Positions 1 through 8,860 are shown, counted from the first letter of the stretch. The stretch is DNA of 44,187 nt from Natrinema gari JCM 14663 (GCF_000337175.1 NZ_AOIJ01000042.1:1-44187); one strand, 5' to 3'. A program made the numbers and translations. The notes: a model not told the origin generated them from the letters alone.

Positions 1-50
1 CTGTGAGGCAGCGTTCGCACTGACGGTCGTCGAACTCCCCGAGAATCACG

Positions 51-269
51 ATGCATTCAGCACTCACAACGGCTCTCGCTCGTATCGCGGCCCGTAAGGG
101 CTGTGACCGAGCCGCGTTGCCACCGCTGTACGACGCGATCGATCCCGAGGCCCTGACCGCCGTCCTCGAGTCGAACGCGGCCGTCACCGTTCGCTTCGAG
201 TACGCGGGCTACCGGGTCGTGATCGGTCCCGACTCCGACGAGGTATCGGTGATCGACGCGGATCGGTAA
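51..269 (+). CDS. HalOD1-type small protein
   Basis: A 72-residue soluble protein. The pattern of a short N-terminal helix, then PPLYDAIDPEALTAVL, then a beta-rich half with VTVRFEYAGYRVVIG is what I know of the halobacterial output domain 1 (HalOD1) family, which occurs alone or at the end of haloarchaeal signalling proteins. The biochemical role of the family is not established; a regulatory or adaptor role is inference. No membrane segment or catalytic motif is visible. The ATG at 51 is the only sensible start and gives a full-length domain. It stands alone, 148 bases before the fatty-acid gene, and may not be co-transcribed with it. Confidence 0.75.
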   Translation: MHSALTTALARIAARKGCDRAALPPLYDAIDPEALTAVLESNAAVTVRFEYAGYRVVIGPDSDEVSVIDADR

Positions 270-386
270 CCGTCACCGATCGGGCTTCCCGCCCGACCGT
301 TACCGACGTTCGGCTCAAACTCGGATCGACGTACGCGCTGTACAACGCTCGAAAACGGGCTTAACATTGCTAATTCGGTTCGGTGG

Positions 387-393
387 TATTAAG
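387..393 (+). promoter_or_regulatory. TATA-like element of the hydroxyacyl-CoA dehydrogenase gene
   Basis: TATTAAG lies about 25-30 bases before the ATG at 418, the spacing expected for a leaderless haloarchaeal transcript. It supports ATG 418 over the in-frame TTG at 367, which lies upstream of this element. Confidence 0.5.
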
Positions 394-417
394 ACCGTTC
401 CGAGTGAGCACACGACC

Positions 418-2370
418 ATGTCACTCGAACGCATTGACCGCGTTGCCGTTCTCGGCGCGGGGAACATGGGACACGGGATCACCGAAGTAACGGCCCTGGC
501 CGGCTACGACGTCACGATGCGCGACATCAAAGACGAGTTCGTCGAAGACGGCTACGAGTCCATCGAGTGGAGCCTGCAGAAACTCGAGGACAAGGAGCTG
601 ATCGACGAATCGGCCGACGAGGTCCTCTCGCGAATCGAGACGACGACGGACCTCGAAGCGGCCGTCGCCGACGCCGACCTCGTCATCGAGGCCGCACCCG
701 AGGACCTCGACCTGAAACACGACATCTTCACCGATCTCGAGGAGTACACCAGCGGCGACACGCTGCTGGCGACGAACACCTCGAGTCTGCCGATTTCCGA
801 CATCGCGGCGGCCGTCGACTCCTCGGAGCGCGTACTCGGCCTGCACTTTTTCAACCCGCCGGTCAAGATGGACCTGGTCGAGGTCATCTACGGCGAGGAC
901 ACCAGCGACGAGGCTGCCGAGGCCGGCTACGAGTGGGTCGAGTCCATCGGCAAGACACCGATCTACGTCCGCAAGGACGTCCGCGGCTTCGTCGTCAACA
1001 CGATCGTCGGCCCCTTCGGCGGCGAACCCGCGTTCATGGTCTCGAACGACGAGACGACCATCCGCGAGGCCGACGCGACGATGGTCCACGAACGGGGCTA
1101 CCCGATGGGGCCGTTCGAACTCGGCGACCTCACCGGGATCGATGTCGGCTACCACGTCCGCAAGGAGGGCGACAGCCCGATCCCGCCGATCACGGAGGAG
1201 AAAGTCGAAGCCGGCGATCTCGGCCAGAAGACCGGCGCTGGCTTCTACGACTACGAGGACGGCGACGGTGCCGACTACGAACCCGAGGACGCGGGCGACT
1301 TCGACTGGCTCCGCGTCGAGGCCCGCATGATCAACCGCGCCGCGTTCCTCGTCGGTGAAGACGTCGCGACCCCCGAAGAGGTCGACACCGGCGTCCAGCT
1401 CGGGCTGGGCTTCCCCGAGGGCATCTGCCGACGCGCCGACAAGATCGGCCTCGAGACGGTCCTCGAGAAGCTCGAGACCCTGTACGAGGAAACCGGTTCC
1501 GACCGGTTCGAACCGCACCCGTACCTCGAGCAACTCGTCGCGGCGGGCAAGACCGGCGAGGAAGCCGGCGCTGGCTTCTACGACTACGACGATGACGACC
1601 TCGGCCCCTACCACGACCTGAACTACGAGCTCGAGGACGGCGTCCTGCAGGTCGAACTCGACCGGCCGTCCCGGATGAACGCGCTGTCCGAGGACCTGCT
1701 CTCCGAGATCGACGACCTGTTCTCCTCGGTCGACACCGACGAGGTTCGGGTCGCGACGATCGAAGGGAGCGGCGACCGCGCGTTCAGCGCCGGTGCGGAC
1801 ATCTCCGGGTTCGCCGACGCGAACCCGACCGACCTGATGGACGTCTCGCCCGGCTTCGAGACGGTCAACGACTTCCCGCGGCCCGTCGTCGCGAAGATCG
1901 ACGGCTTCTGTCTCGGCGGCGGCCTCGAACTCGCGTTGGCCTGCGACCTGCGGATCGCGACCGAACGGTCGTCGTTCGGTGCGCCCGAGATCGGCCTCGG
2001 GCTGATCCCTGGCGGCGGCGGCACCCAGCGACTCACCCGCATCCTCGGCGAGACCCGCGCGAAGGAACTGGTCTTCCGCGGCAACCACATTGACGCCGAC
2101 CGCGCCGCAGACTGGGGCCTGATCAACCGCTCGGTCGAACGCGAGGAGTTCGACGACACCGTTGGCGAGTTCCTCGACGATCTTCGCAACGGTCCGCCGA
2201 TCGGCCTCAAAGTCGCCAAGAGGGTCATGAACGAGGGCCAAGACGCCAGCCTCGACGCCGCACTCGCCATGGAGAGCCAGGGTTTTGGCCTCCTCTCGAG
2301 CACCGACGACGTACTGGAGGGGACCGCTGCGTTCGCCGAGGACCGCGAGCCCGAATTCGAGGGCAAGTAA
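418..2370 (+). CDS. bifunctional 3-hydroxyacyl-CoA dehydrogenase / enoyl-CoA hydratase
   Basis: Cytoplasmic 650-residue fusion for two successive beta-oxidation steps (hydration of enoyl-CoA and NAD-dependent oxidation of 3-hydroxyacyl-CoA). The N-terminal Rossmann domain has GAGNMG at residues 13-18 and the catalytic His in LHFFNPP (about residue 143). Two copies of the C-terminal dehydrogenase domain follow, each ending in a GAGFYDY motif (about 274-280 and 384-390). The crotonase domain runs from about residue 400, with FSAGADISGF for the oxyanion hole and glutamates at about 504 (GGGLELA) and 524 (GAPEIGLG), 20 residues apart as in active hydratases. Domain order is reversed compared with bacterial FadB and matches the archaeal type. 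The start is set at 418 because a TATA-like element lies just upstream. Chain-length preference cannot be read from sequence. Confidence 0.93.
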   Translation: MSLERIDRVAVLGAGNMGHGITEVTALAGYDVTMRDIKDEFVEDGYESIEWSLQKLEDKELIDESADEVLSRIETTTDLEAAVADADLVIEAAPEDLDLKHDIFTDLEEYTSGDTLLATNTSSLPISDIAAAVDSSERVLGLHFFNPPVKMDLVEVIYGEDTSDEAAEAGYEWVESIGKTPIYVRKDVRGFVVNTIVGPFGGEPAFMVSNDETTIREADATMVHERGYPMGPFELGDLTGIDVGYHVRKEGDSPIPPITEEKVEAGDLGQKTGAGFYDYEDGDGADYEPEDAGDFDWLRVEARMINRAAFLVGEDVATPEEVDTGVQLGLGFPEGICRRADKIGLETVLEKLETLYEETGSDRFEPHPYLEQLVAAGKTGEEAGAGFYDYDDDDLGPYHDLNYELEDGVLQVELDRPSRMNALSEDLLSEIDDLFSSVDTDEVRVATIEGSGDRAFSAGADISGFADANPTDLMDVSPGFETVNDFPRPVVAKIDGFCLGGGLELALACDLRIATERSSFGAPEIGLGLIPGGGGTQRLTRILGETRAKELVFRGNHIDADRAADWGLINRSVEREEFDDTVGEFLDDLRNGPPIGLKVAKRVMNEGQDASLDAALAMESQGFGLLSSTDDVLEGTAAFAEDREPEFEGK

Positions 2371-2676
2371 CACATTCCCGACGGACCGGCCGAGGCGTCG
2401 GACTGGCCGGACTGGGAATCGTTCGTCCGCCGTCACGGCTCCCTGTCGTGGCTCGATCTCGAGGTCGAACACCTCGAGAACGGCCGCGCGGTCCTGGCGA
2501 TCGATCAGGACGAGGACTTCGAGAATCCGGTCGGAACCGACGGACACGATCCGGTCCACGGCGGCATCGTCGCGACGCTGATCGACACCGCGAGCGCGTT
2601 CGCCCTGCGGAGCACGTTCGACGACCCCGGCGAAGCCGCTGTCGGTCGCACCACCTATCGGCTGTTCCGCGACTGA
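2371..2676 (+). pseudogene. remnant of a PaaI/hotdog-fold acyl-CoA thioesterase
   Basis: The reading frame that follows the dehydrogenase stop directly encodes about 100 codons with clear PaaI thioesterase character: PVHGGIVATLIDTASAFALR contains the HGG hotdog motif and the helix after it. No ATG, GTG or TTG start lies before the conserved part, and the protein ends after GRTTYRLFRD, losing the second half of the fold (the beta strands normally holding the TTTDL-like segment). Both ends are therefore damaged. Position behind a beta-oxidation gene fits a former CoA-ester thioesterase. That it is non-functional is inference from the missing ends. Confidence 0.65.
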
Positions 2677-2779
2677 TTCGACGGCGACTGATCGGTCGAC
2701 TCGAGGCAGTGCTCACGAGGGCGGCCGCGCCCTTGCGTGAACGGCGACCGCTCGGCGACCGGATACCGGCGGGGAGCGG

Positions 2780-3304
2780 TCACCGATCGGTCCGCTCTTC
2801 GCCGAGTTCCCCGAAGATTCGCGGATCGGTCTGAAACTTGAGGACGTTGTGGACCGCCGAGTTTCGAATGTTCGAGATGACCTCCCCGTAGTCCCGATAA
2901 CAGTCGTGAATCCACCGGGAGATCTCCTGGCGGTCGCGGAACATCATCACCGTCTTCCACTGGTACTCTCCGTCCGAGAGGAAGAAAAACAGGGTGTGTT
3001 TGTCCGTCTTGATGTGCTCCATCGCCTCGCGCCAGTTGTCGGCGAAGTGTTCGGGGTTGAACTTGAATTCGAACAGCGCGAAGATGTAGTACTCCTCGTT
3101 GGGAATGATCGCCTCGCGGAAGACGCCCTCGTCGCGCATCCGCCGAATCGACTCGCTGACGGTGACGTGGGAAACGTCGATGCCGTACTCCGACTCGAGG
3201 ACCTGCGTGAGTTCCCGTGATGACAGCTGTGGATCGTTCGAGAGTTCGCTGAGGATCGCGATGTCGCGGTCCTTGAACTCCCAGTCAGGTGATTCGTCGC
3301 TCAT
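2780..3304 (-). CDS. Lrp/AsnC-like winged-helix transcriptional regulator
   Basis: A 174-residue cytoplasmic DNA-binding protein. Residues 10-65 form an AsnC-type winged helix (DRDIAILSELSNDPQLSSRE, then VSESIRRMRDEGVFRE). The C-terminal 100 residues, containing ALFEFKFNPEHFADNW and LFFFLSDGEYQWKTVMMFRD, form a ligand- or subunit-interaction domain that is not the classical RAM domain but recurs in haloarchaeal regulators as I know them. I chose the ATG at 3304 because the HTH follows directly; the open frame extends further upstream without protein-like sequence. It follows the alpha/beta hydrolase by 29 bases on the same strand, so the two probably share a transcript and it may control that operon. 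The ligand is unknown. Confidence 0.8.
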   Translation of the reverse strand: MSDESPDWEFKDRDIAILSELSNDPQLSSRELTQVLESEYGIDVSHVTVSESIRRMRDEGVFREAIIPNEEYYIFALFEFKFNPEHFADNWREAMEHIKTDKHTLFFFLSDGEYQWKTVMMFRDRQEISRWIHDCYRDYGEVISNIRNSAVHNVLKFQTDPRIFGELGEERTDR

Positions 3305-3333
3305 GCTATCGTGACAGTTGTGGCGGCATGATG

Positions 3334-4188
3334 TTACGCTTGCGCTCCGGCAAGGAACTCGCGAAGGTGGTCGGCGTAGGCTGCCGGTCGATCCGCCGGC
3401 ACCCAGTGATAGGCTTCCGACAGCGGTTCGAGCGTGGCGTCCGTGATGTCCGTGGCCAGTCGCTCGGCGTAGTCGTAGGGCTGCATCATGTCGTCTTCGC
3501 CCCACAACAGCAGCGTCTCGGCCGTGATCGCGCCGTAATCGATCTCGGTCGTGTGGTTCGTGTTCGTCGAGACGGCGTTGCGGACGAGCGAGACGTGTCC
3601 CGCGTCGGTCAGCCACGGCGCTTTCATGCCGTCGACGAACGCGGGGTCGGCCTCGCCGTAGGTCCCGTCGACGAACGCCGCATCGAGTCGCTCCTCGAGT
3701 GCCGCGCGCTCGAGGTCGGCGGTCGAGGGGAGACCCAGCGTCGAGACGAACTCGACGGGCCAGGAGTCGTAACAGACGGCGTTCGAGAGGACGAGTCGGG
3801 TGACCCGATCGGGGTTGTGTGCGGCGAAGCGCAGCGCGACGCCGCCGCCGATGTCGTGGGCGACGAGTGCGATCTCCTCGATACCGAGGTCGTCGAGGAG
3901 GGCTTCGAGAGCCGTCTCTTGAGCGCGGATCGAGCGGTCGAAATCGTCGCTCATCGCGGAGTTACCGTAGCCGATCATGTCGGGCGCGATCGTGCGACGG
4001 TCGTCGGCGACCGCCGGCACGATATCGCGCCAGAGGAACGACCAGGTCGGAATACCGTGGAGAAAGACGACCGGTGGCCCCGTACTTTCGTCGGAGCCGT
4101 CTTCGTGATAGGCGACCGCGAGGTCGTGACCGTCCACCGAGACCGTCGTCGACGACTGCTGCTCGGACCAGGTTTTGTGGTCGACCAT
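3334..4188 (-). CDS. alpha/beta hydrolase with aspartate nucleophile (dehalogenase/epoxide-hydrolase type)
   Basis: A 284-residue soluble alpha/beta-fold hydrolase. HGIPTWSFLWRD (44-55) is the oxyanion-hole motif typical of the haloalkane dehalogenase/epoxide hydrolase branch. The nucleophile elbow ALVAHDIGGG places Asp at about residue 112, where esterases carry Ser. The acid is in LLLWGEDD (about 232-233) and the histidine in AYHWVPADRP (261). A cap domain lies between about 140 and 215. An Asp nucleophile means an ester-intermediate mechanism such as C-halide or epoxide hydrolysis; the real substrate cannot be told. It is first in a two-gene unit with the Lrp-like regulator 29 bases downstream. 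The 267 bases upstream hold no obvious TATA element at leaderless distance. Confidence 0.83.
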   Translation of the reverse strand: MVDHKTWSEQQSSTTVSVDGHDLAVAYHEDGSDESTGPPVVFLHGIPTWSFLWRDIVPAVADDRRTIAPDMIGYGNSAMSDDFDRSIRAQETALEALLDDLGIEEIALVAHDIGGGVALRFAAHNPDRVTRLVLSNAVCYDSWPVEFVSTLGLPSTADLERAALEERLDAAFVDGTYGEADPAFVDGMKAPWLTDAGHVSLVRNAVSTNTNHTTEIDYGAITAETLLLWGEDDMMQPYDYAERLATDITDATLEPLSEAYHWVPADRPAAYADHLREFLAGAQA

Positions 4189-4455
4189 TCAGCGCCCTCC
4201 GTTCGCCGTGCCACCCGTCGAACGACGAGTCACGCCGGTCCAGTGCCGATACGCGCGCCGACGGCCGGGTCGTGGGGAGCAGTCTCGTCTCACCATTGGT
4301 GTCACACCGCTAGTTCAGTTTCCAACGTGAAGTCCGTTTTGGGGAGTGTTACCGATGTTAATCGCCTCGCCCGAGAGAACGGGACAGGGGACGCGAGCAG
4401 TCCGACCGATCTGCCGCCGAGGGTGGCTCGGACGGGCGGCGCTGCTTCCGTGCGG

Positions 4456-7236
4456 TTATTCGTCGTCCGCTTCCCCCGTCAGCCCCGCCAGCGACTCGTC
4501 GCCGATCTCTTCGAGGACGCGCTCGTGGAACGACTGGAGGGCGGCGCTCTCGTCTTCGGCGAGGACGACATCGCTGGCCGACAGCGTGGCGAGCCCGAAC
4601 GCCCGCGGCGTCGGCGAGTCGAGTTGCTGTCGCGAAACTGTGAGGTCGCCGGCGTCGATCGCTCCGACGATGGCCTCGATCTCGCCGACGTTCAGTTTAT
4701 CCTCGAGAATCTCGCGATAGGTCTCCTCGATCACCGCAAACTCCTCGAGTTCGTCCGCGAAGCCGAGCAGCATCTCGCTCGAGACCTGCTGTTCGCTCGC
4801 GGACTTCTCGTAGCCCTTGTAGCGTTTGAGGATCATCAGCGAGCGCGTCGCGTTGATCCGGAAGTATCGCTGGAGCAGGTCCGTTTCCGAGAGCGACGCC
4901 CGCAGGTCCGGACGGACCTGCTCGGCCTCGAGATCGGCGATGATCCCGTCGATGTCGACCTTCCGGTTGAGCGGCATCGAGAGGACGAAGCCGTTGTCCG
5001 CGACGGCCACACGGACGTTCGCGGTCGCCTCCTGTGCACAGCGATAGGCAAGCAGCCGCGACAGACCGTCGTTGACCCGTCGACCGTACGCCGAGTGGAC
5101 GTAGTAGTGACGGTCGTACTCCTCTCGGTCCTGGACGACTTCGATGGCGAGGCGGTCGGGCGTGCTCACGCTCTCCGTGCCGGCGTATCGACACTGGTGG
5201 TCGAACAGGCGGGCGATGGCCCGCACGCTGTCGTCGTCGAGGGGGAGCTCCCGGAGCCACGCGCGGACCCGCGGCGGCCCGCCGGCCTCGTAGCGCTCGA
5301 GGAGAGTGGCCTGAAACGCGAGGATTTCGCGGCCGAGATCGGACGAAAGCGGCAGTCGCTCGGAGTACCACGAGGGGACGGTCGGGCGGGCGCTCGTGCG
5401 ATCGACGTAGACCTTCGAGCCCCGCCGGTAGCGATACTCGAAGTTGCTCCCACCGAGCACGAAGACGTCGCCTGTCTCCAGCGTATCGAGGTACTGCTCG
5501 TCCAACTGGCCGACCCACTCGTCGCTCGCGCGCGTGTACACGTCGCAGGTAAACGAGTCCGGGATCGTCCCGATGTTGGTCATGTAGATGACTCGCGCGA
5601 GTCGCCCCCGTTTCCCGACCAGCGGTTCGCCGACGGGGAACGCCTCGTGGTGGTGTTGGCCGTCGGGCGGGTCGTTCTCGTCGCGCCAGACCTTCGCGTA
5701 GACGTTTCGCTCCTCGAGTCCGGCGTACTCGGCAGTGAGATATCGCATCAACGACTCGTACTCATCCTCCCCGTAGTTTCGATAGGGGTCGGCCCGACGG
5801 AGGATGGCGGTCAGTTCGGCCTCGGGGCGGATTTCGGCGATCGCCATCCCGTAGACGTGCTGGGCCGCCACGTCCTGGGCGTTCTCGGGGATCGATACCG
5901 AGTCGACGAACCCCTCGGTTGCTTTCGTGAGCATGACCGCACACTCGAGGAGTTCGTCCCGGTTGAGGGCGATCACGCGCCCGGTAACGGTCTGGCCGAC
6001 CCGGTGGCCCGCGCGGCCGATCCGCTGGAGCAGGGCGGCGACGGACTTCGGCGAGCCGACCTGGACGACGAGATCGACGTGGGGCATGTCGATGCCCAAC
6101 TCGAGGCTCGTCGAGGTGGTGACAACGTCGAGTTCGCCGTCTTTCAACCGGTCTTCGATCCCCTGTCGGACGTCCTTCGAAAGGCTGCCGTGGTGACAGC
6201 CGGAGTTGTCCTCGTCGTAGGCGTCGAACCGCTCCCGGAGGTTCTGGAGAACCCGCTCGGCTCCGGAACGCGTGTTCGTAAACACCAGCGTGTTCGTGTG
6301 GTCCTGGACGTGCTCGTGGAGCAGCCGATAGAACCGCTCCTGGACGACCGCACGGGGCGTGTTGATCAGGTCGTCGGTCGGACACTCGAGTCGCATGTCG
6401 AACTCGCGGGCGAAGCGCGCATCGACGATCTCGTAGTCACGGGGATCGCCGCCCGGCTCCTCGCGGCCGACGAGGAACTCCGCTACCCGCGACAGGGGGT
6501 CGATCGTCGCCGAGCAGCCGATCCGCGTCAGGTCCCCCTCGGCCATCGCCTCGAGTCGCTCGAGACTGACCGCGAGGTGGGTGCCTCGCTTGCCCGCGGC
6601 CAGCGAGTGAATCTCGTCGACGATGACGTACTCGACGGTCCGAAGCTTCTCGCGGAACTTCGGCGAGTTCAGCAGGATCGCCAGCGTCTCTGGAGTCGTG
6701 TTGAGGATGTGAGGCGTCTCCTCGAGCATCCGCTGACGGTCGCTCGAAGACGTATCGCCGTGGCGGATCGCGTGACGGATCTCCCCCATCGATGCGGAAC
6801 TGTCGCGCTCGGCAACGGCGGTCTCGATCCCCTCGAGTGGCACCTCGAGATTGCGGTGAATGTCGTTCGCGAGGGATTTCAGCGGCGAGACGTAGAGGCA
6901 GTAGACCGAGTTCTCGAGGCCGTCGTTGTTCTCCCGCGCCGTTCGATACAGATCGTTGATGATCGACGTGAAACTCGCGAGGGTCTTTCCGCTTCCTGTG
7001 GGCGCACAGACGAGCGTGTTCGTCCCCGCGTGAATCTTCGGGATCGCACCCCGCTGTGGCGGCGTAAAAAAGCCCTCGTTTTCGGGGACGAATTCGCCGA
7101 ATTCATCGAGCCACCACTCCTGGACCGCGGGCTCGAGCAACTCGAATACGTCGCCGTCCACGATCGTCGCGTCGGCCGGATCGAAGGGAAGGGCGTCGTC
7201 GCTGACCGGCAACGAAAGGTGCTCGGTCCCGTCCAT
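4456..7236 (-). CDS. Lhr-type ATP-dependent DNA/RNA helicase
   Basis: A 926-residue superfamily 2 helicase of the large helicase-related (Lhr) group. Motif I is CAPTGSGKT (Lys 84), motif II VDEIH (207-210), motif III CSAT (241-244) and motif VI QRIGRAGHR (404-412). Two RecA domains are followed by the Lhr-specific winged-helix and C-terminal region; length matches haloarchaeal Lhr core proteins (about 900-950). Archaeal Lhr proteins unwind with 3'-5' polarity and are linked to repair at stalled forks; this role is family knowledge. The ATG at 7236 has a TATA-like element (7260-7268 on the minus strand) 24-32 bases upstream, suggesting a leaderless mRNA. It is monocistronic or reads through toward the hydrolase after a 267-base gap. 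Confidence 0.92.
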   Translation of the reverse strand: MDGTEHLSLPVSDDALPFDPADATIVDGDVFELLEPAVQEWWLDEFGEFVPENEGFFTPPQRGAIPKIHAGTNTLVCAPTGSGKTLASFTSIINDLYRTARENNDGLENSVYCLYVSPLKSLANDIHRNLEVPLEGIETAVAERDSSASMGEIRHAIRHGDTSSSDRQRMLEETPHILNTTPETLAILLNSPKFREKLRTVEYVIVDEIHSLAAGKRGTHLAVSLERLEAMAEGDLTRIGCSATIDPLSRVAEFLVGREEPGGDPRDYEIVDARFAREFDMRLECPTDDLINTPRAVVQERFYRLLHEHVQDHTNTLVFTNTRSGAERVLQNLRERFDAYDEDNSGCHHGSLSKDVRQGIEDRLKDGELDVVTTSTSLELGIDMPHVDLVVQVGSPKSVAALLQRIGRAGHRVGQTVTGRVIALNRDELLECAVMLTKATEGFVDSVSIPENAQDVAAQHVYGMAIAEIRPEAELTAILRRADPYRNYGEDEYESLMRYLTAEYAGLEERNVYAKVWRDENDPPDGQHHHEAFPVGEPLVGKRGRLARVIYMTNIGTIPDSFTCDVYTRASDEWVGQLDEQYLDTLETGDVFVLGGSNFEYRYRRGSKVYVDRTSARPTVPSWYSERLPLSSDLGREILAFQATLLERYEAGGPPRVRAWLRELPLDDDSVRAIARLFDHQCRYAGTESVSTPDRLAIEVVQDREEYDRHYYVHSAYGRRVNDGLSRLLAYRCAQEATANVRVAVADNGFVLSMPLNRKVDIDGIIADLEAEQVRPDLRASLSETDLLQRYFRINATRSLMILKRYKGYEKSASEQQVSSEMLLGFADELEEFAVIEETYREILEDKLNVGEIEAIVGAIDAGDLTVSRQQLDSPTPRAFGLATLSASDVVLAEDESAALQSFHERVLEEIGDESLAGLTGEADDE

Positions 7237-7370
7237 TACCGTCGTCTCGGTGGCCGGCGTGTAAGAGGGTTTGGACAGCGGGGTGAAAGTGAACGCCGAA
7301 CGCTCCGGTCGAGTCGAGACTGTTCGTGTGGGTTCCCCGTCGAGTCATTTCCCGACTCCGACCACAATAC

Positions 7371-7379
7371 AGTTATTCC
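7371..7379 (+). promoter_or_regulatory. TATA-like element of the metallopeptidase-like gene
   Basis: AGTTATTCC lies 22-30 bases before the ATG at 7401, preceded by an A-rich ACCACAATAC stretch that may serve as BRE. It supports ATG 7401 over the in-frame GTG upstream at 7326. Confidence 0.45.
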
Positions 7380-7400
7380 ATCACTATTGACATTCAAGAA

Positions 7401-8558
7401 ATGCTATCGTCGCGTTCTCTCGGTGTTGCCGTCGGCGTTCTGCTCGTCGCGCTCCTCACGGTAGGGCTCGTCGGCGGAACGACGATCGTCGATCCCGACG
7501 GGGACGGCGTCTCCCCGCTGGACGAACTCCGCGACGGAACTGCGGTCTTCGACGGCGATACCGACGGCGACGGTCTCGACGACGGAGCGGAGAAGCGATA
7601 CGGAACCGATCCAACCCGCAGCGATACGGACGGTGACGGCCTTGCTGACGGCACGGAAGTCCACGACCACGGCACCGATCCGACGGAGTCCGACACCGAC
7701 GGCGACGGACTCGACGATGCCGACGAACTCGAGTCACATGGCACCGACCCGCAAACACCGGATATGGACGATGACGGTCTCCGGGACGGTACCGAAGTCC
7801 ACGAGTACGAGAGCGATCCGACCCGCAGCGATACGGACGGTGACGGCCTCGCCGACGGGTCGGAAGTCCACGAGTACGGCACCGACCCGACGGAGTCCGA
7901 CACCGACGGCGACGGACTCGCGGACGAGACGGAACTCCACCGACGGGCTCTGTATCCCGACGCCGACCCGCTCAGAACCGATATTTACGTCGAAGTCGAC
8001 ACCATGGACGGCGTCACCCTCGAGCGAAGCGCGGCCGACCGGCTCGCCGCCGCGTTCGAGGCGGCTCCGCTGGAGAATCCCGATGGCTCGACCGGCGGCG
8101 ACCTGCACATGCAGTTCAACGAGACGATCCCGCGAGAAGCCTCGACCGACACCGGCGATCTGAGCCGGTATCGATCGCGCTATTTCGATCGGGAGGGAAT
8201 GGGGTATCACTATCTGGTCATCGTCGAGGATATCGCCGAAGAACGGAGCCACGGGACCGTCATCGGCAAAGCCGGGCTGGGGACGATGATGGTCGAAGCA
8301 CAGTCGGATCCCAAGGAGACGGGGTCGACTGTGATGCACGAACTGGGCCACTCGCTCGGCCTCTCGAACGGGGCCTTCGAGGGGATCGATACCGACCAGT
8401 ACAGCTTCGCCAGTTACACGAGCGTGATGAACTACAATTCGCCGCGCGATTACTACGGGTTCTCCGCGGGTGGCTTCTTCAACGAGTTTGACGACTGGGC
8501 ATACATCGACGACCACATGTTCACGCCCGCGACATCGTTCGTTTCCGACGACGAGTGA
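7401..8558 (+). CDS. exported metallopeptidase-like protein with thrombospondin type 3 repeats
   Basis: A 385-residue surface protein. Residues 5-27 form a hydrophobic signal or anchor segment (VGVLLVALLTVGLVGG). Residues 51-175 hold six copies, 22-23 residues apart, of the DTDGDGL motif of thrombospondin type 3 calcium-binding repeats. The C-terminal domain (about 190-385) has VMHELGHSLGLSN (312-323), a zincin signature, followed by SVMNY (341-345), which looks like the Met-turn of metzincins. In metzincins the third zinc ligand is His or Asp in HExxHxxGxxH/D; here that position is Asn 323, so activity or ligand choice is uncertain. The repeats are partly recent: a segment at 7614 recurs 207 bases later nearly unchanged. 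Calcium-dependent stability outside the cell is inferred from the repeats. Confidence 0.8.
   Translation: MLSSRSLGVAVGVLLVALLTVGLVGGTTIVDPDGDGVSPLDELRDGTAVFDGDTDGDGLDDGAEKRYGTDPTRSDTDGDGLADGTEVHDHGTDPTESDTDGDGLDDADELESHGTDPQTPDMDDDGLRDGTEVHEYESDPTRSDTDGDGLADGSEVHEYGTDPTESDTDGDGLADETELHRRALYPDADPLRTDIYVEVDTMDGVTLERSAADRLAAAFEAAPLENPDGSTGGDLHMQFNETIPREASTDTGDLSRYRSRYFDREGMGYHYLVIVEDIAEERSHGTVIGKAGLGTMMVEAQSDPKETGSTVMHELGHSLGLSNGAFEGIDTDQYSFASYTSVMNYNSPRDYYGFSAGGFFNEFDDWAYIDDHMFTPATSFVSDDE
7564..7960 (+). repeat. tandem 69-bp coding repeats (TSP type 3), with a 207-bp duplication
   Basis: Units of about 69 bases encode 23-residue calcium-binding repeats. The stretch from 7614 to about 7712 and the stretch from 7821 to about 7919 are almost identical at DNA level, differing at only a few bases, a shift of 207 bases or three units. 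This points to recent duplication or gene conversion within the gene. Confidence 0.8.
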
Positions 8559-8609
8559 CCCGCGATCGGTCCGCGACAGCCGACCGCCACCGGTGACTGC
8601 CGATCCGCG

Positions 8610-8840
8610 TCACTCGGCCGCGGGCGAACTGCTGGACTCCCCGGTCGTCGCCGTTACCTGACCACCCCTGACTCGTCGAGACGACCGTGGCGTGCGACGA
8701 TACGTGTCCTCGACGGTCACGCTCGAGTCGCCGGTGATCGAACTCGCGTCTTGAATGTATCCGTATACTGCCTGTGGTTTTACGTCGCGATCAGATTGGA
8801 AGTCTACTTCGGCTACAAGACGGGCAGTCACGACGCTCAT
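8610..8840 (-). CDS. small protein of unknown function
   Basis: A 76-residue open frame starting MSVVTARLVAEVDF. I do not recognise it. The first 50 residues look like a folded protein (VAEVDFQSDRDVKPQAVYGY, then ITGDSSVTVEDTYR), while the last 25 are basic and Ser/Thr-rich and may be a degenerate tail. The ATG at 8840 is chosen because ATTATTTA at 8861-8868 on the minus strand lies about 25 bases upstream, right for a leaderless transcript; a GTG three codons earlier is possible. It is convergent with the metallopeptidase-like gene. It could also be the truncated N-terminus of a longer gene. Confidence 0.45.
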   Translation of the reverse strand: MSVVTARLVAEVDFQSDRDVKPQAVYGYIQDASSITGDSSVTVEDTYRRTPRSSRRVRGGQVTATTGESSSSPAAE

Positions 8841-8860
8841 ATTTAACACTAAATAGGACG

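Noticed and set aside
421-2559. 712-codon open frame on the minus strand
   Set aside because: Antisense to the dehydrogenase/hydratase with all catalytic residues on the plus strand; composition is typical of a GC shadow frame.
3289-7464. 1391-codon open frame on the plus strand
   Set aside because: It lies antisense to the hydrolase and the Lhr helicase, both of which have complete motifs on the minus strand. Long antisense frames are expected from the third-position GC bias.
7564-7960. Regularly spaced DNA repeats resembling an array
   Set aside because: They are in-frame coding repeats of the TSP type 3 domain, not CRISPR; there are no unique spacers of constant length.
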